DNA from: Hymenobacter ginkgonis
GTDB taxonomy: Bacteria; Bacteroidota; Bacteroidia; Cytophagales; Hymenobacteraceae
DNA: 64,000 nucleotides
Direction of reading: 5' to 3'
NCBI RefSeq assembly: GCF_009755225.1
Contig: NZ_WQKZ01000003.1
Location: 372,001 to 436,000 of the forward strand
The notes beneath the pieces are model-generated. The model did no database searches, was not told where the DNA came from, and worked only from the letters and a program-made list of their open reading frames with translations. Position 1 is the stretch's first letter. Every line of letters begins with the position of its first letter. Of this stretch, positions 8,280 through 17,893 are shown piece after piece. The position numbers were made by a program, and so were the translations under genes.

Positions 8280-10244
8280 ATGTTGCCTAAACTTCTGCTC
8301 CCCGCGAGCCTGCTCCTGGCGCTGGCCACTACCCCCACCGTAGCGCAGCAGGCTCAGGTGCCTGCCTCCATCACCGATAATAAGGCCCGCAACCTCTACG
8401 AAAAAGCCCAGAGCCTGTACTACCGCGAGCGCCAGCCGCAGCAGGCGCTGCTAGTGTGGCAGCAGCTTACCGATAAGTACCCCGACCTGGGCGAGCCCTA
8501 CCTGCGCAAGGCCTCGCTCCAGCTGACCATGGGCGACCACGCCGCCGCGTTTGCCGCCTACAAAAAGGGCCTGAGCTTGCTACCCTTGGATGCTACCCGC
8601 GCTGGCGATTACTTCTTGCTGGGCAAGCTGGCTGCCGAAGTGGGCGACTACCCCACCATTCGCTTGGCCTATACCAACTACCTGGCCGCTACCCCCACCA
8701 ATAAGACGCAGGTAGAGTTTGCCCAATTGCAACTCAAAAACTGCGACTACGCGGCCGAAGCGATGGCGCACCCCACCGGACCCACGCCCGAGCGCCTAGG
8801 CGCGCCGCTCAACCAGTTTCGCGACCAGTATTTTCCGGTGCTCACGGCCGATAACCGGTTTCTCATCTTCACGGTGCGGCGCAACCCCGAGAAGCGCGGC
8901 CAGGAAAACGAGGATGTGCTCATCAGCGCCGTAGAAGCCGATGGCAAGTTTGGGGTGCCGCAGTCTATTTCGCAGGTCATTAATTCGCGCGAGAACGAGG
9001 GCGCAGCCACCATTTCGGGCGATGGCAAAACGCTCGTCTTCACGAGCTGTGGCCGCGCCGGGGGGGTAGGCGACTGCGACCTCTACATCTCGCACCGGCG
9101 CGGCAACCAGTGGACGGCCCCGCGTAACTTGGGCGTACTCGTCAACTCCAAAAACTGGGACTCGCAGCCCTCGCTCTCGGCCGATGGGCGCACGCTGTAC
9201 TTCGCCTCCAACCGCAGCGGCGGGCTGGGCGGCTTCGATATCTACGTGAGCAGCATCGGTGCCGACGATGCCTGGGGCCAAGCCCGCAATTTGGGCGCGC
9301 CCGTCAACACCACCCGCGATGATTTGGCGCCCTTCATTCACGCCAGCGGCACCACGCTTTACTACGCCACCAATGGCTTGGTGGGCTTGGGCGGCTACGA
9401 TATTTTCCGCTCTGAGCAGGACGCCAAAAGCCAGTGGAGCGCTCCGCGTAACCTCGGCTACCCCCTCAATACGTTCGCTAACGAAGCCTCGCTTTTCATC
9501 ACCTCCGATAACAAGCGTGCCTACTGCACCCGCACCGAGCCGCCCCAGCCCGGCGATGCGCCGGGCCTACCCCCCGCCATTTTGCTCTACGGCAGCGAGG
9601 TGCCCGCCGCGGCCCGCGCCCGCGAAACCAGCACCTATGCCCAGGGCCGGGTGTTCGACGCCGTCACCAAAAAGCCAATCAATGCCATGGTGCAGCTCTT
9701 CGATTTGAACACGAACGACCTCACCCAGCAAGTGTATTCCGACGCCGAAACGGGCGAGTATACCGCTGTGCTCAACGAAGGCCGCGCCTATGCCATGTAC
9801 GCCGCTGCCCCCGGCTACCTGCTCAAAAGCCTGAACTTCGACTACTCGGCGCCGCATAGCTTCGACCCGCTGACGCTCGATATTTACCTCGACCCCGCCA
9901 AGAGCGGCCGTAGTGCCGTGCTGAATAACCTGTTTTTTGACTCTAATCAGGCCGTGCTCAAGCCGCGCTCGCGCACCGAGCTAAGCCGCCTCATCGAGTT
10001 TCTACGCCAAGATGCCAACCTGCGCGTGGAGGTAGCTGGCCACACCGACAACGTAGGCACCCCCGCCGCCAACCTCACGCTTTCGGAGCGCCGGGCCCAG
10101 GCCGTGCTTGCCTACCTGGCGGCCCACGGCGTGCCCGCTGCCCGCCTGCGTGCCAAAGGCTACGGCGAAACTAAGCCTCTTTTCGCTAACGACACTGAGG
10201 CCCACCGGGCGCAAAACCGGCGTATCGAATTACGTATCCTGTAA
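8280..10244 (+). CDS. OmpA-family protein with TPR, PD40 propeller and carboxypeptidase-regulatory-like domain (PorE-like)
   Basis: A 654-residue exported protein. Residues 1-22 form a signal peptide ending VAQQA. TPR-like helices follow (about 25-170), then PD40/WD40-like blades with repeated LYFASNRSGGLGG and LYYATNGLVGLGG motifs (about 180-435), a carboxypeptidase-regulatory-like beta domain (AQGRVFDAVTKKPI, about 450-535), and a C-terminal OmpA peptidoglycan-binding domain (LFFDSNQ ... GHTDNVG ... LSERRAQAV, 551-654). This is the domain order of PorE, which ties the T9SS to peptidoglycan in Porphyromonas, but Bacteroidota carry several such paralogs, so a T9SS role is inference. The protein should be periplasmic, bound to the outer membrane or peptidoglycan. 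A strong terminator follows. Confidence 0.85.
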   Translation: MLPKLLLPASLLLALATTPTVAQQAQVPASITDNKARNLYEKAQSLYYRERQPQQALLVWQQLTDKYPDLGEPYLRKASLQLTMGDHAAAFAAYKKGLSLLPLDATRAGDYFLLGKLAAEVGDYPTIRLAYTNYLAATPTNKTQVEFAQLQLKNCDYAAEAMAHPTGPTPERLGAPLNQFRDQYFPVLTADNRFLIFTVRRNPEKRGQENEDVLISAVEADGKFGVPQSISQVINSRENEGAATISGDGKTLVFTSCGRAGGVGDCDLYISHRRGNQWTAPRNLGVLVNSKNWDSQPSLSADGRTLYFASNRSGGLGGFDIYVSSIGADDAWGQARNLGAPVNTTRDDLAPFIHASGTTLYYATNGLVGLGGYDIFRSEQDAKSQWSAPRNLGYPLNTFANEASLFITSDNKRAYCTRTEPPQPGDAPGLPPAILLYGSEVPAAARARETSTYAQGRVFDAVTKKPINAMVQLFDLNTNDLTQQVYSDAETGEYTAVLNEGRAYAMYAAAPGYLLKSLNFDYSAPHSFDPLTLDIYLDPAKSGRSAVLNNLFFDSNQAVLKPRSRTELSRLIEFLRQDANLRVEVAGHTDNVGTPAANLTLSERRAQAVLAYLAAHGVPAARLRAKGYGETKPLFANDTEAHRAQNRRIELRIL

Positions 10245-10271
10245 CGCTAAGCCTCTAAAATCACCCGCTCC

Positions 10272-10306
10272 AAAAGCCCGTTTTGCTATTCGCAGAACGG
10301 GCTTTT
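10272..10306 (+). terminator. Terminator after the OmpA/PD40 gene
   Basis: A perfect 11-bp stem (AAAAGCCCGTT, 10272-10282, with its complement 10296-10306) and a further TT. Confidence 0.9.
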
Positions 10307-10309
10307 TTG

Positions 10310-10747
10310 CGTGATTCTACGCTCTAATCGCGTCCAATATTCGCTTGGGTAACGCTTTTATCCTTGTTTAATGCAACTGAGCTTTAGTAGCTGCCATGGT
10401 AAAAAGCAAATGCGACTGGCCCAGACAGGGGCTAAATTCTTAAAGTAATGCTTTAAGAAAGCGAAAATTTAGTAGGATTCTTCAAATAAAATAAAGAGCC
10501 CGCCTAAGTGCGGAGTTTTTTTTGACCTTAAGTGAAGCTTTTGATATTTTGAATAATTAGTTAATAATGAGAATTAATTGAAATTAAAGTAAAATCCTGT
10601 AATTAAAAAAGTACCACATTCACTAGGTTTTGTGCAAGTATGAAAAATTGCCGTACGTTTGAACCAGTTCCAGCAGTCGCTACCGGCTTACTCACTATAT
10701 CAATTCATCCACCATGTTTTTTCCTTCACCCCAAAACCCATTTACCC
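10310..10747. other. AT-rich intergenic region without a recognisable gene
   Basis: About 330 bases much richer in A+T than the surroundings, followed by the leader of the next gene. A perfect 9-bp inverted repeat (TTCTTAAAG-TAATG-CTTTAAGAA) is near 10438-10460, and a weak CCGC/GCGG hairpin with a run of Ts near 10500-10525. TAGGTTTTG around 10624 resembles a -7 element. The frame upstream of the small secreted protein stays open from 10640, but that extension has no signal sequence, so I do not call it coding. It could be a regulatory region, a decayed insertion or an unannotated small RNA. Confidence 0.5.
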
Positions 10748-11116
10748 ATGAACAACCTATTTGCTGCCGCCTGCCTCACCCTTAGCCTCACGAGTGCTAC
10801 CCCCGCTGCCAAAGGCCCTCGTGACAACTACCCCAAGTCGCTCCAGGTCCGGGCTACCACGCTCACCCAGGCGCTGGCCCACCACATCCGCATCAACGAA
10901 GGCCAGTACGTGCGGATAAAGCAGCTGCACCTGCGCTACCTCAACGAGCGCTTCGACATGGAGAAGTCGCTGGCTAGTGCTCCAGTTGCCGAGCGTGATG
11001 CCCAAATGGCCAACGCGCAGCTACGCTACGAGCAGGACCTCAACAACTTGCTTTACCCCGAGCAGCGCATAGCCTACCAGCAGCTGCGGGCGTCGTTCAC
11101 GGCGCACCGCCTGTAG
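10748..11116 (+). CDS. Small secreted helical protein, Spy/LTxxQ-like
   Basis: About 122 residues with a short signal peptide (MNNLFAAACLTLSLTSATPA), then an all-helical charged region containing LTQALAHHIRINEGQY and a second helix pair ending LLYPEQRIAYQQLR. The L-T-x-x-Q-like spacing and the final EQRxxYQ segment recall Spy/CpxP-type periplasmic proteins, but similarity is weak. The start at 10748 is chosen because it exposes a plausible signal peptide; the frame itself opens at 10640. A hairpin (CTGGAG...CTCCAG, about 11130-11171) separates it from the next gene. Function unknown. Confidence 0.65.
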   Translation: MNNLFAAACLTLSLTSATPAAKGPRDNYPKSLQVRATTLTQALAHHIRINEGQYVRIKQLHLRYLNERFDMEKSLASAPVAERDAQMANAQLRYEQDLNNLLYPEQRIAYQQLRASFTAHRL

Positions 11117-11187
11117 TTAATCTTTAATCTCCTGGAGTAGTCGGCCTTCGCAAGCCGGCCGGCTGCTCCAGGGTTGTAGGTTGCCCC

Positions 11188-11382
11188 ATGAAAAAATTTG
11201 AATACCGACTGCTCGATGTCAACAGCGGCTTCTTTAGCGGCGTCAATTACCAGGAGTTGACTCAGCACCTCAACTTGCTCGGCAGCCAAGGCTGGGAAGT
11301 AGTATCGGTTGTTGATACCGATTTCACTCAGCACCAGGTGCGCGGCTTGCTCATCACCCTTAAGCGCGAATTGCCGGGGTAG
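11188..11382 (+). CDS. DUF4177 family small protein
   Basis: A 64-residue protein starting MKKFEYRLLDV with the family pattern ending LGSQGWEVVSV. DUF4177 proteins are small, cytosolic and of unknown function. The stop codon TAG (11380-11382) is embedded in a GGGTAGGG word (11377-11384). The next gene, gltA, converges on it and shares the terminator. Confidence 0.8.
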   Translation: MKKFEYRLLDVNSGFFSGVNYQELTQHLNLLGSQGWEVVSVVDTDFTQHQVRGLLITLKRELPG

Positions 11383-11396
11383 GGCAGGGGCAAAAA

Positions 11397-11428
11397 AAGA
11401 CGCCGACTCTGGGGAGAGCCGACGTCTT
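11397..11428. terminator. Shared terminator between the DUF4177 gene and gltA
   Basis: A 14-base stem (11397-11410 with 11415-11428, two G-U pairs) and a 4-base loop, with A-run on the left and TATT on the right. Confidence 0.8.
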
Positions 11429-11450
11429 ATTAATTTAGCAGGGGGTAGGG

Positions 11451-12743
<1,293 letters not shown>

Positions 12744-12964
12744 TGGGTAGGATGGGGGTGGGTTATGAAGTCACGAATCTAATGCGGGCGCAAGCTACGG
12801 CCCAGGCTGCCAGCCGGGCAACTTCCGGCCCGCGTCAGCGCCCATTCAGTACAAACCAAACCGCTACTTGGTTTCGGTAAATGCTTTAAAATGATGCCCT
12901 GAGCCAGCACGGTAACGTTTGCGACGATTACTGCGCCTCACAGCAAAAGAACTGCTGCGTAGCA

Positions 12965-14386
12965 CTATTTGCCAATACAGAACTGGGTAAATATGCTCGT
13001 GAGTAAGTCGTCAGATGAAATTTCACCAGTTATTTCGCCCAGGGAGTTTAGCGCATGGCGTAGGTCGGCAGCTAGCAGCTCGGTGCCGCGGCCCACGTCG
13101 AGGCCTTGGCGTACGGCTGCCAAGTACTCAGCCGCCGTTTCGAGGGCGCGCGCGTGGCGCACATTGGTGACGATGGTGGCCGTGCCAGTACCCGCCAGGC
13201 CCGCGCCTCGCACCTGGGCTAGCAGTGACTCTTGCAGCGCATCTAGCCCCAAGCGCTGCGAAGCCGCAATAAAGTTAAGCTTTATGCTGATTTCACTTAG
13301 TTCTTCAAAAGCAGCGAGTTGTGCGGCTGTGCTTAGGTCCATTTTGTTGCCTACTGCCAGTACGGGCAGGGTAGGGAGCGAAGACGTAAGCTCGGCAATG
13401 TCGGCTTGCACTTCAGCCGGCGTGAGCTCGGTAAGGTCGAACAGGTAGAGGAGCAGCGCCGCTTGGCCAATGCGCTGGCGGGTGCGCTGCACGCCGATTG
13501 CTTCGACCTCGTCGGCGGGATTATCGCGCAGGCCAGCAGTGTCTACAAAGCGGAAGCGCAGGCCATCGAGGCTCACCTCATCCTCAATAAAATCGCGGGT
13601 GGTGCCCGGAATGGCCGACACAATGGCGCGCTCCTCACGGAGCAGCGCGTTGAGCAAGGTCGATTTGCCCGCATTAGGCCGGCCAGCAATCACGGTCGTG
13701 ATGCCGTTTTTAATCACGTTGCCGAGCTCAAACGAGCGCAGCAACCCTAGCACTACCCCCTGCACTTCGGCCAAGAGCCGCGCCAGACCGGTGCGGTCGG
13801 CAAACTCCACGTCTTCTTCGCCAAAGTCTAGCTCCAACTCCAAGAGCGCCGCAAACTTCACCAGCTGCGCCCGCAAGCCGCGTAACTCATCTGAGAAGCC
13901 GCCGCGCAATTGGTTGAGCGCTACTTGGTGGCTCAGGGCCGAATCGGCGGCGATGAGGTCGGCCACGGCTTCGGCCTGGGCCAGGTCGAGCGCCCCGTTC
14001 AGGAAGGCGCGCTTGGTAAACTCGCCCGCTTCGGCTAGGCGGGCGCCCTGGCGCAGCAAGGCGCCTAGTAGCTGCTGCACCACAAAATCGGAGCCGTGGC
14101 CGGAAATCTCAACTACGTCTTCGCGGGTATAAGAGCGCGGTGCGCGGTAAAGTGCCACTACCACCTCGTCGAGCAGCGCGTCGTTGCTGGGGTCGCGCAG
14201 GGTGCCGTAGTGCAGGGTGTGGCCGGGCTGGGCCGCCAGGTTTTTCTTCGAGAACAGCGCCTGGGTAATGCCTACCGCCTCGGGGCCCGATAGGCGCACC
14301 ACGGCCAGTGCGCCTACACCGGGCGGCGTGGAAAGAGCCACAATTGTATCAGACCACGGATTAACGGGGATTTTAGCGGATTTCAC
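12965..14386 (-). CDS. mnmE: tRNA uridine-5-carboxymethylaminomethyl GTPase MnmE
   Basis: With MnmG, MnmE modifies wobble U34 of several tRNAs. The N-terminal folate-binding domain (DTIVALSTPPGVGALAVVRLSG), a G domain with GRPNAGKS, IPGTTRDF, VDTAGLRD and GNKMD, and the C-terminal FCIGK with its conserved Cys are all present. The start is uncertain. Family members begin just before DTIVA, but the DNA there (14351-14384) is the arm of an inverted-repeat element. The nearest usable codon is a GTG at 14384-14386 inside that arm; longer starts up to 14518 run through the element. The repeat therefore appears to have supplied or replaced the start region. Confidence 0.95.
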   Translation of the reverse strand: MKSAKIPVNPWSDTIVALSTPPGVGALAVVRLSGPEAVGITQALFSKKNLAAQPGHTLHYGTLRDPSNDALLDEVVVALYRAPRSYTREDVVEISGHGSDFVVQQLLGALLRQGARLAEAGEFTKRAFLNGALDLAQAEAVADLIAADSALSHQVALNQLRGGFSDELRGLRAQLVKFAALLELELDFGEEDVEFADRTGLARLLAEVQGVVLGLLRSFELGNVIKNGITTVIAGRPNAGKSTLLNALLREERAIVSAIPGTTRDFIEDEVSLDGLRFRFVDTAGLRDNPADEVEAIGVQRTRQRIGQAALLLYLFDLTELTPAEVQADIAELTSSLPTLPVLAVGNKMDLSTAAQLAAFEELSEISIKLNFIAASQRLGLDALQESLLAQVRGAGLAGTGTATIVTNVRHARALETAAEYLAAVRQGLDVGRGTELLAADLRHALNSLGEITGEISSDDLLTSIFTQFCIGK

Positions 14387-14628
14387 GGATGATGTGGACG
14401 GCGCGGGTTGGCGCGGCGCGCGGGGGCTTTGTTTATGGAAGGGGCTTAACCACGTTGTAATTACCAAACTACACTGACTGGGGACCGCCCTAAGTGCGAG
14501 CGATGAGAACAGGCTCAACGAGGATAATGTATGAAGCTGAACAAGAAAAAAAATGCTGGCTCACGAGGATGATGCGGCAAGAAGCGCCGCCTACAAAATC
14601 CGCTAAAATCCCCGCTAATCCGTGGTCT
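14351..14628. repeat. Inverted-repeat element with arms of about 33 bases between mnmE and the DtxR-type gene
   Basis: The left arm (14351-14384) and right arm (14595-14628) are inverted copies differing at one internal position. The outer end reads AGACCACGGATTA. The interior of about 210 bases has no obvious protein and includes GCGCCGCCTAC just inside the right arm (about 14585). The same outer end and the same GCGCCGCCTAC occur in the element at 60178-60362, so this is a dispersed family. The left arm covers the start of mnmE; the right end supplies the TAG stop of the regulator gene. Confidence 0.8.
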
Positions 14629-15283
14629 AGGTAGTGAATAAATTGCGGCCTACTTCGGCGGAGATTAGCACTATTCGCTCGTCGTTTATATTCAATTCCA
14701 ATGAATTATCAAAGCTTATCTTATCTAATACTTTAATCTGCGAGCCGAGTGGCATCCCTACCTTGTCGAGGTATTGCAGGAAGGGGGCCGACGTGTCGCG
14801 CACGGCCGCCAGGGTGCCGCATTCGCCCACCGTTAGGTCGGCCAGTAGGCGGTGGGTAGGGCGGCGCATGGCGCCGTCTTCGGCCGGGATAGGGTCGCCG
14901 TGCGGGTCGAGGGTAGGGAAATTCAGGAACTCGTCGAGCCGCCGCATCAGCAGCGGCGACTGCACGTGCTCAAGCTCCTCGGCTACTTCGTGCACCTCGT
15001 CCCAGCTAAAGCCCAGCTGCTGCACCAAAAACACCTCCCACAGCCGATGCTTGCGAATGGTAAGCAGCGCCAGCCGCTGGCCCTCGTCGGTGAGGCGCAC
15101 GCCGCGGTACTTCTCGTAGCGTAGCAGTTCCTTCTCGGCCAAGCGGCGCAGCATGTCGGTTACTGAGGCGGCGCGGGTAGCCAGCGCCGCCGCAATGCGG
15201 TTGGTGCTCACATCCTGGCCAGGCTCGGCCTCCGCCAGCTTGTAAATGGTTTTAAGGTAATTTTCCTCGGTGTGGCTGGGCAT
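14627..15283 (-). CDS. Metal-dependent transcriptional regulator, DtxR/MntR family
   Basis: A 218-residue metal-sensing repressor. The winged-helix DNA-binding domain spans about 1-65 (NYLKTIYKLAE ... VTDMLRRLAEKELLRYEKYRGV). The dimerisation and metal-site region has E-E-L-E-H and the hallmark FPTLDPHGDPIP, and residues from about 145 form an SH3-like FeoA-type domain. By pattern it is closer to MntR/IdeR of Bacteroidota than to Fur; Mn or Fe sensing cannot be decided here. The start MPSHTEENYL is chosen over an upstream ATG at 15355 because it matches the family N terminus. The TAG stop belongs to the adjacent repeat element. Confidence 0.93.
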   Translation of the reverse strand: MPSHTEENYLKTIYKLAEAEPGQDVSTNRIAAALATRAASVTDMLRRLAEKELLRYEKYRGVRLTDEGQRLALLTIRKHRLWEVFLVQQLGFSWDEVHEVAEELEHVQSPLLMRRLDEFLNFPTLDPHGDPIPAEDGAMRRPTHRLLADLTVGECGTLAAVRDTSAPFLQYLDKVGMPLGSQIKVLDKISFDNSLELNINDERIVLISAEVGRNLFTT

Positions 15284-15336
15284 GTAGTCAATTAATAATG
15301 CGCAATGGCAGGGAGCAAGTGAATGGGATAGCCCCC

Positions 15337-15368
15337 TTCTTTGCTCCTTGCTCATTGTTCATTGCTCA
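15337..15368. repeat. Degenerate heptamer array (GAGCAxx)
   Basis: Read on the minus strand, four consecutive 7-base units GAGCAAT, GAACAAT, GAGCAAG, GAGCAAA follow the fabH stop codon. A purer array of the same type is at 29543-29574. Such arrays can change length by slippage. Confidence 0.6.
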
Positions 15369-15375
15369 TCACAAA

Positions 15376-16395
15376 TTACCACTTAATGAGGGCTGAGGCC
15401 CAGGTGAAACCCGAGCCAAACGCGGCCAGGCACACTAGGTCGCCGCGCTTGATGCGGCCCGCCTGCATAGCTTCGCTCAGGGCAATAGGAATGCTGGCGG
15501 CCGTGGTGTTGCCGTAGCGCTGGATGTTGCTGAAAACTTTGTCGTCGGGCAGGCCCATTTTCTGCTGCACGTACTGCGTAATGCGCAAGTTGGCTTGGTG
15601 CGGAATAAGCAAGTCGATGTCGGCCGGCTGGTAGTTGTTCTGGTCCAGGGCCTCCTTAATTACCTGTGGGAAACGTACCACGGCGTGTTTGAACACGTTT
15701 TGGCCGTTCATGTAGGGAAACATATCCGCTTCGTTGGCAATGGCGTAGTTCACGCGGTTTTCGCGGTTCGAGCCGGGTTCCTTCACAATCAGCTCCTCGG
15801 CAAATTCGCCCTGGGCGTGCAGGTGCGTACTGAGAATACCGTGGCCTTCCTGCGAGGAGGGGCGTAGCACCACCGCACCCGCGCCATCGCCGAAGATGAC
15901 CGATACGGCCCTACCCCGCGTGCTTTTGTCGAGCCCCGAAGAGTGAATCTCGGAGCCCACTACGAGCACCGTGTCGTACATGCCGGTGCGTACAAACTGG
16001 TCGGCTACCGACAGCCCGTAGATAAAGCCCGAGCACTGGTTGCGCACGTCCAGGGCCGGCACGTTGCCAGTCATGCCCAGCTCACGCTGCATCAGCACGC
16101 CCGAGCCCGGGAAGAAGTAATCGGGCGAGAGCGTGGCAAATACAATGAGCTGCACATCCTCGACGGTGAGGCCGGCGTTGGCCAGCGCGCGCCGAGCGGC
16201 CTCGGCGCCCATGCCGGCGGTGGTGTCCTTGCCTTCCTCAAACCAGCGCCGCTCCTGGATGCCGGTGCGCTCCTGAATCCAGGCGTCGGTAGTCTCCATC
16301 ATCTGTTCGAGGTCGGCGTTTTTGACCACGCGGTCAGGCACGTAGTGGCCCACACCGGCAATTTCGGCGTGGCGCAAAGTGGTAGGAGAAGCCAT
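15376..16395 (-). CDS. fabH: 3-oxoacyl-ACP synthase III (KAS III)
   Basis: Starts fatty-acid synthesis by condensing an acyl-CoA primer with malonyl-ACP. The 339-residue protein has the Cys-His-Asn triad as C121 in RNQCSGFIYG, H266 in IPHQANLR and N296 in RYGNTTAAS, plus the GSGFTWAS end. The usual fatty-acid cluster (plsX, rpmF, acpP) is not beside it, so this may be a second KAS III copy; that is inference. A heptamer array lies between its stop codon and the regulator gene. Confidence 0.93.
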   Translation of the reverse strand: MASPTTLRHAEIAGVGHYVPDRVVKNADLEQMMETTDAWIQERTGIQERRWFEEGKDTTAGMGAEAARRALANAGLTVEDVQLIVFATLSPDYFFPGSGVLMQRELGMTGNVPALDVRNQCSGFIYGLSVADQFVRTGMYDTVLVVGSEIHSSGLDKSTRGRAVSVIFGDGAGAVVLRPSSQEGHGILSTHLHAQGEFAEELIVKEPGSNRENRVNYAIANEADMFPYMNGQNVFKHAVVRFPQVIKEALDQNNYQPADIDLLIPHQANLRITQYVQQKMGLPDDKVFSNIQRYGNTTAASIPIALSEAMQAGRIKRGDLVCLAAFGSGFTWASALIKW

Positions 16396-16524
16396 GGAAA
16401 AGGGAAGGGGAAAGGTGGGTGGGAAGGGTGGGGGTAGGCCAGTGGGCCAGTCGGCAGTAAGCTTGTAAATAAGAAAGATTTATCCGAAAAAATTCGGCTC
16501 CCCACAAGCCAGCGCTCAGTCCAG

Positions 16525-17712
16525 CTACGCGGAAGGGGGCGCAAAGGTCGGGCTAGGAAAGAAGCTTTCCAGCAAATGCCGTAATTTTTTGCCTTCGGGG
16601 TGCCACAGCACAGCCGTAGTAGGCGGGCCGGTTGGGTAAAAAGCGGTTGTTTGCACGGCCGCCGCTACTTGCGCGGCCGCGGCCACCGGCTGCGCAAAAT
16701 CAACCACTAGCCCTGCCTGGTGCGCCTGCACCAGCCCGACCCACAGCGGATTGGGCGGCACCAATACCGGCAGGCCGTGGGCCAAGTATTCAAACAGCTT
16801 GGTGGGTCGGCAGCGCTCGGTGCTGGGGTGCGGGCGGTAGGGCAGCAGCCCCAAGTGGCTGTGTTCCATCGCGGCCACCACTTGGGCGTGGGGCACCAAC
16901 TCAGCCCCGCCCACCAGCGTCAACCAGCTGGCCTCGGCGGCCGCCAAGCGCTGCAAATCGGCCAGTAGGGCCGGCTGCTGGCAAAAGCCGATAATGGTGA
17001 GCCCTACCCCCCCTGGCCAGGCCAAGCGCAGCTGCCGGGCCAGGGCAATGGCTTCGCGCACGCCGTTGAGTTCCGAAATAGTGCCCGAGTACAGCAGCCG
17101 CAGTGGCTCGGTAGGCAACGGCCGCGCGGCGCGCGGCAGTACTTCGCCCGGCTGGGGCTGGTATTTATTTTCCAGAATAAGTACTTGTTCGCTCGGCAAG
17201 TTGTCTAAAAATGGCAGCTCGGCCGCGTAGCTCGCCTCGGCCAGCACTACGGCCGTGGCGTGGCGGGCGGCGAGCGATTCTACCCAGCGCAAGCCGCCCG
17301 CCAGCAACGCGCGTAGCCCAGCCGGGTACACGCCCTGGCTGCGGATATTCAGCCCGTAGTTCTCCTGCACGTCGTAGATAAATTGCCGGCCGCGCCCCAG
17401 CCGCTGCCACAGCAGCGTGAGGGGTAGCAGCTCGGGCGCGTGTACCACCACCAAGGCGGGCCGCAGCTGGTGCAGCAGGCGCCAGTAGCGCCCCTGGGCG
17501 GCCAGCCGCCCCAGGCTCAGCCGCGTGCCCTCGAAGAGGACGTAGGGGGTAGGGCTAGCGTCTGAGGCCGAGGCGTTGGCAGGCGCGGCCGTGCTGGCCC
17601 GCCCGGCCACGGCCACCTGCGCCCCGGCGGCCACCAGGGTGCGGGCAAACTTGCCAAACATCCGGGTGTCATCAACGGGCTTAAGGACGGAGGCAAGCAG
17701 GAACTGGGGCAA
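16525..17712 (-). CDS. Glycosyltransferase family 4-like protein
   Basis: A 395-residue two-Rossmann glycosyltransferase, probably transferring a sugar from a nucleotide donor to a cell-surface glycan. The N-terminal half has a typical acceptor domain with VYDVQENYG-like residues. The C-terminal half has LLYSGTISELNG and TIIGFCQ, then the donor-binding segment RCRPTKLFEYLAHGLPVL with E-x7-type Glu and conserved P-T-K-L-F-E-Y. It is isolated from other glycan genes. About 180 bases upstream hold no gene. Confidence 0.8.
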   Translation of the reverse strand: MPQFLLASVLKPVDDTRMFGKFARTLVAAGAQVAVAGRASTAAPANASASDASPTPYVLFEGTRLSLGRLAAQGRYWRLLHQLRPALVVVHAPELLPLTLLWQRLGRGRQFIYDVQENYGLNIRSQGVYPAGLRALLAGGLRWVESLAARHATAVVLAEASYAAELPFLDNLPSEQVLILENKYQPQPGEVLPRAARPLPTEPLRLLYSGTISELNGVREAIALARQLRLAWPGGVGLTIIGFCQQPALLADLQRLAAAEASWLTLVGGAELVPHAQVVAAMEHSHLGLLPYRPHPSTERCRPTKLFEYLAHGLPVLVPPNPLWVGLVQAHQAGLVVDFAQPVAAAAQVAAAVQTTAFYPTGPPTTAVLWHPEGKKLRHLLESFFPSPTFAPPSA

Positions 17713-17893
17713 GTCTTAAAAGTGGTTGGGTGCTAGCCGTAGCGGCGCAAGTTTGCGCCCTGACCTCTGACTAAGCACTGCAGTAGATGCTATAAATAGG
17801 GGGCGGCGCCTGAAGCACAAAGATGCGCTTGGCTGCCTTTCCGGCGATTGAAGAGAAAAATTTAAACGTGTTTAATGTCAGATTAACAAGCAT

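Noticed and set aside
15376..16395. Polyketide or arylpolyene cluster around fabH
   Set aside because: No ACP, ketosynthase II or other cluster genes are adjacent; the AMP ligase and LuxC-like genes are 20 kb or more away.
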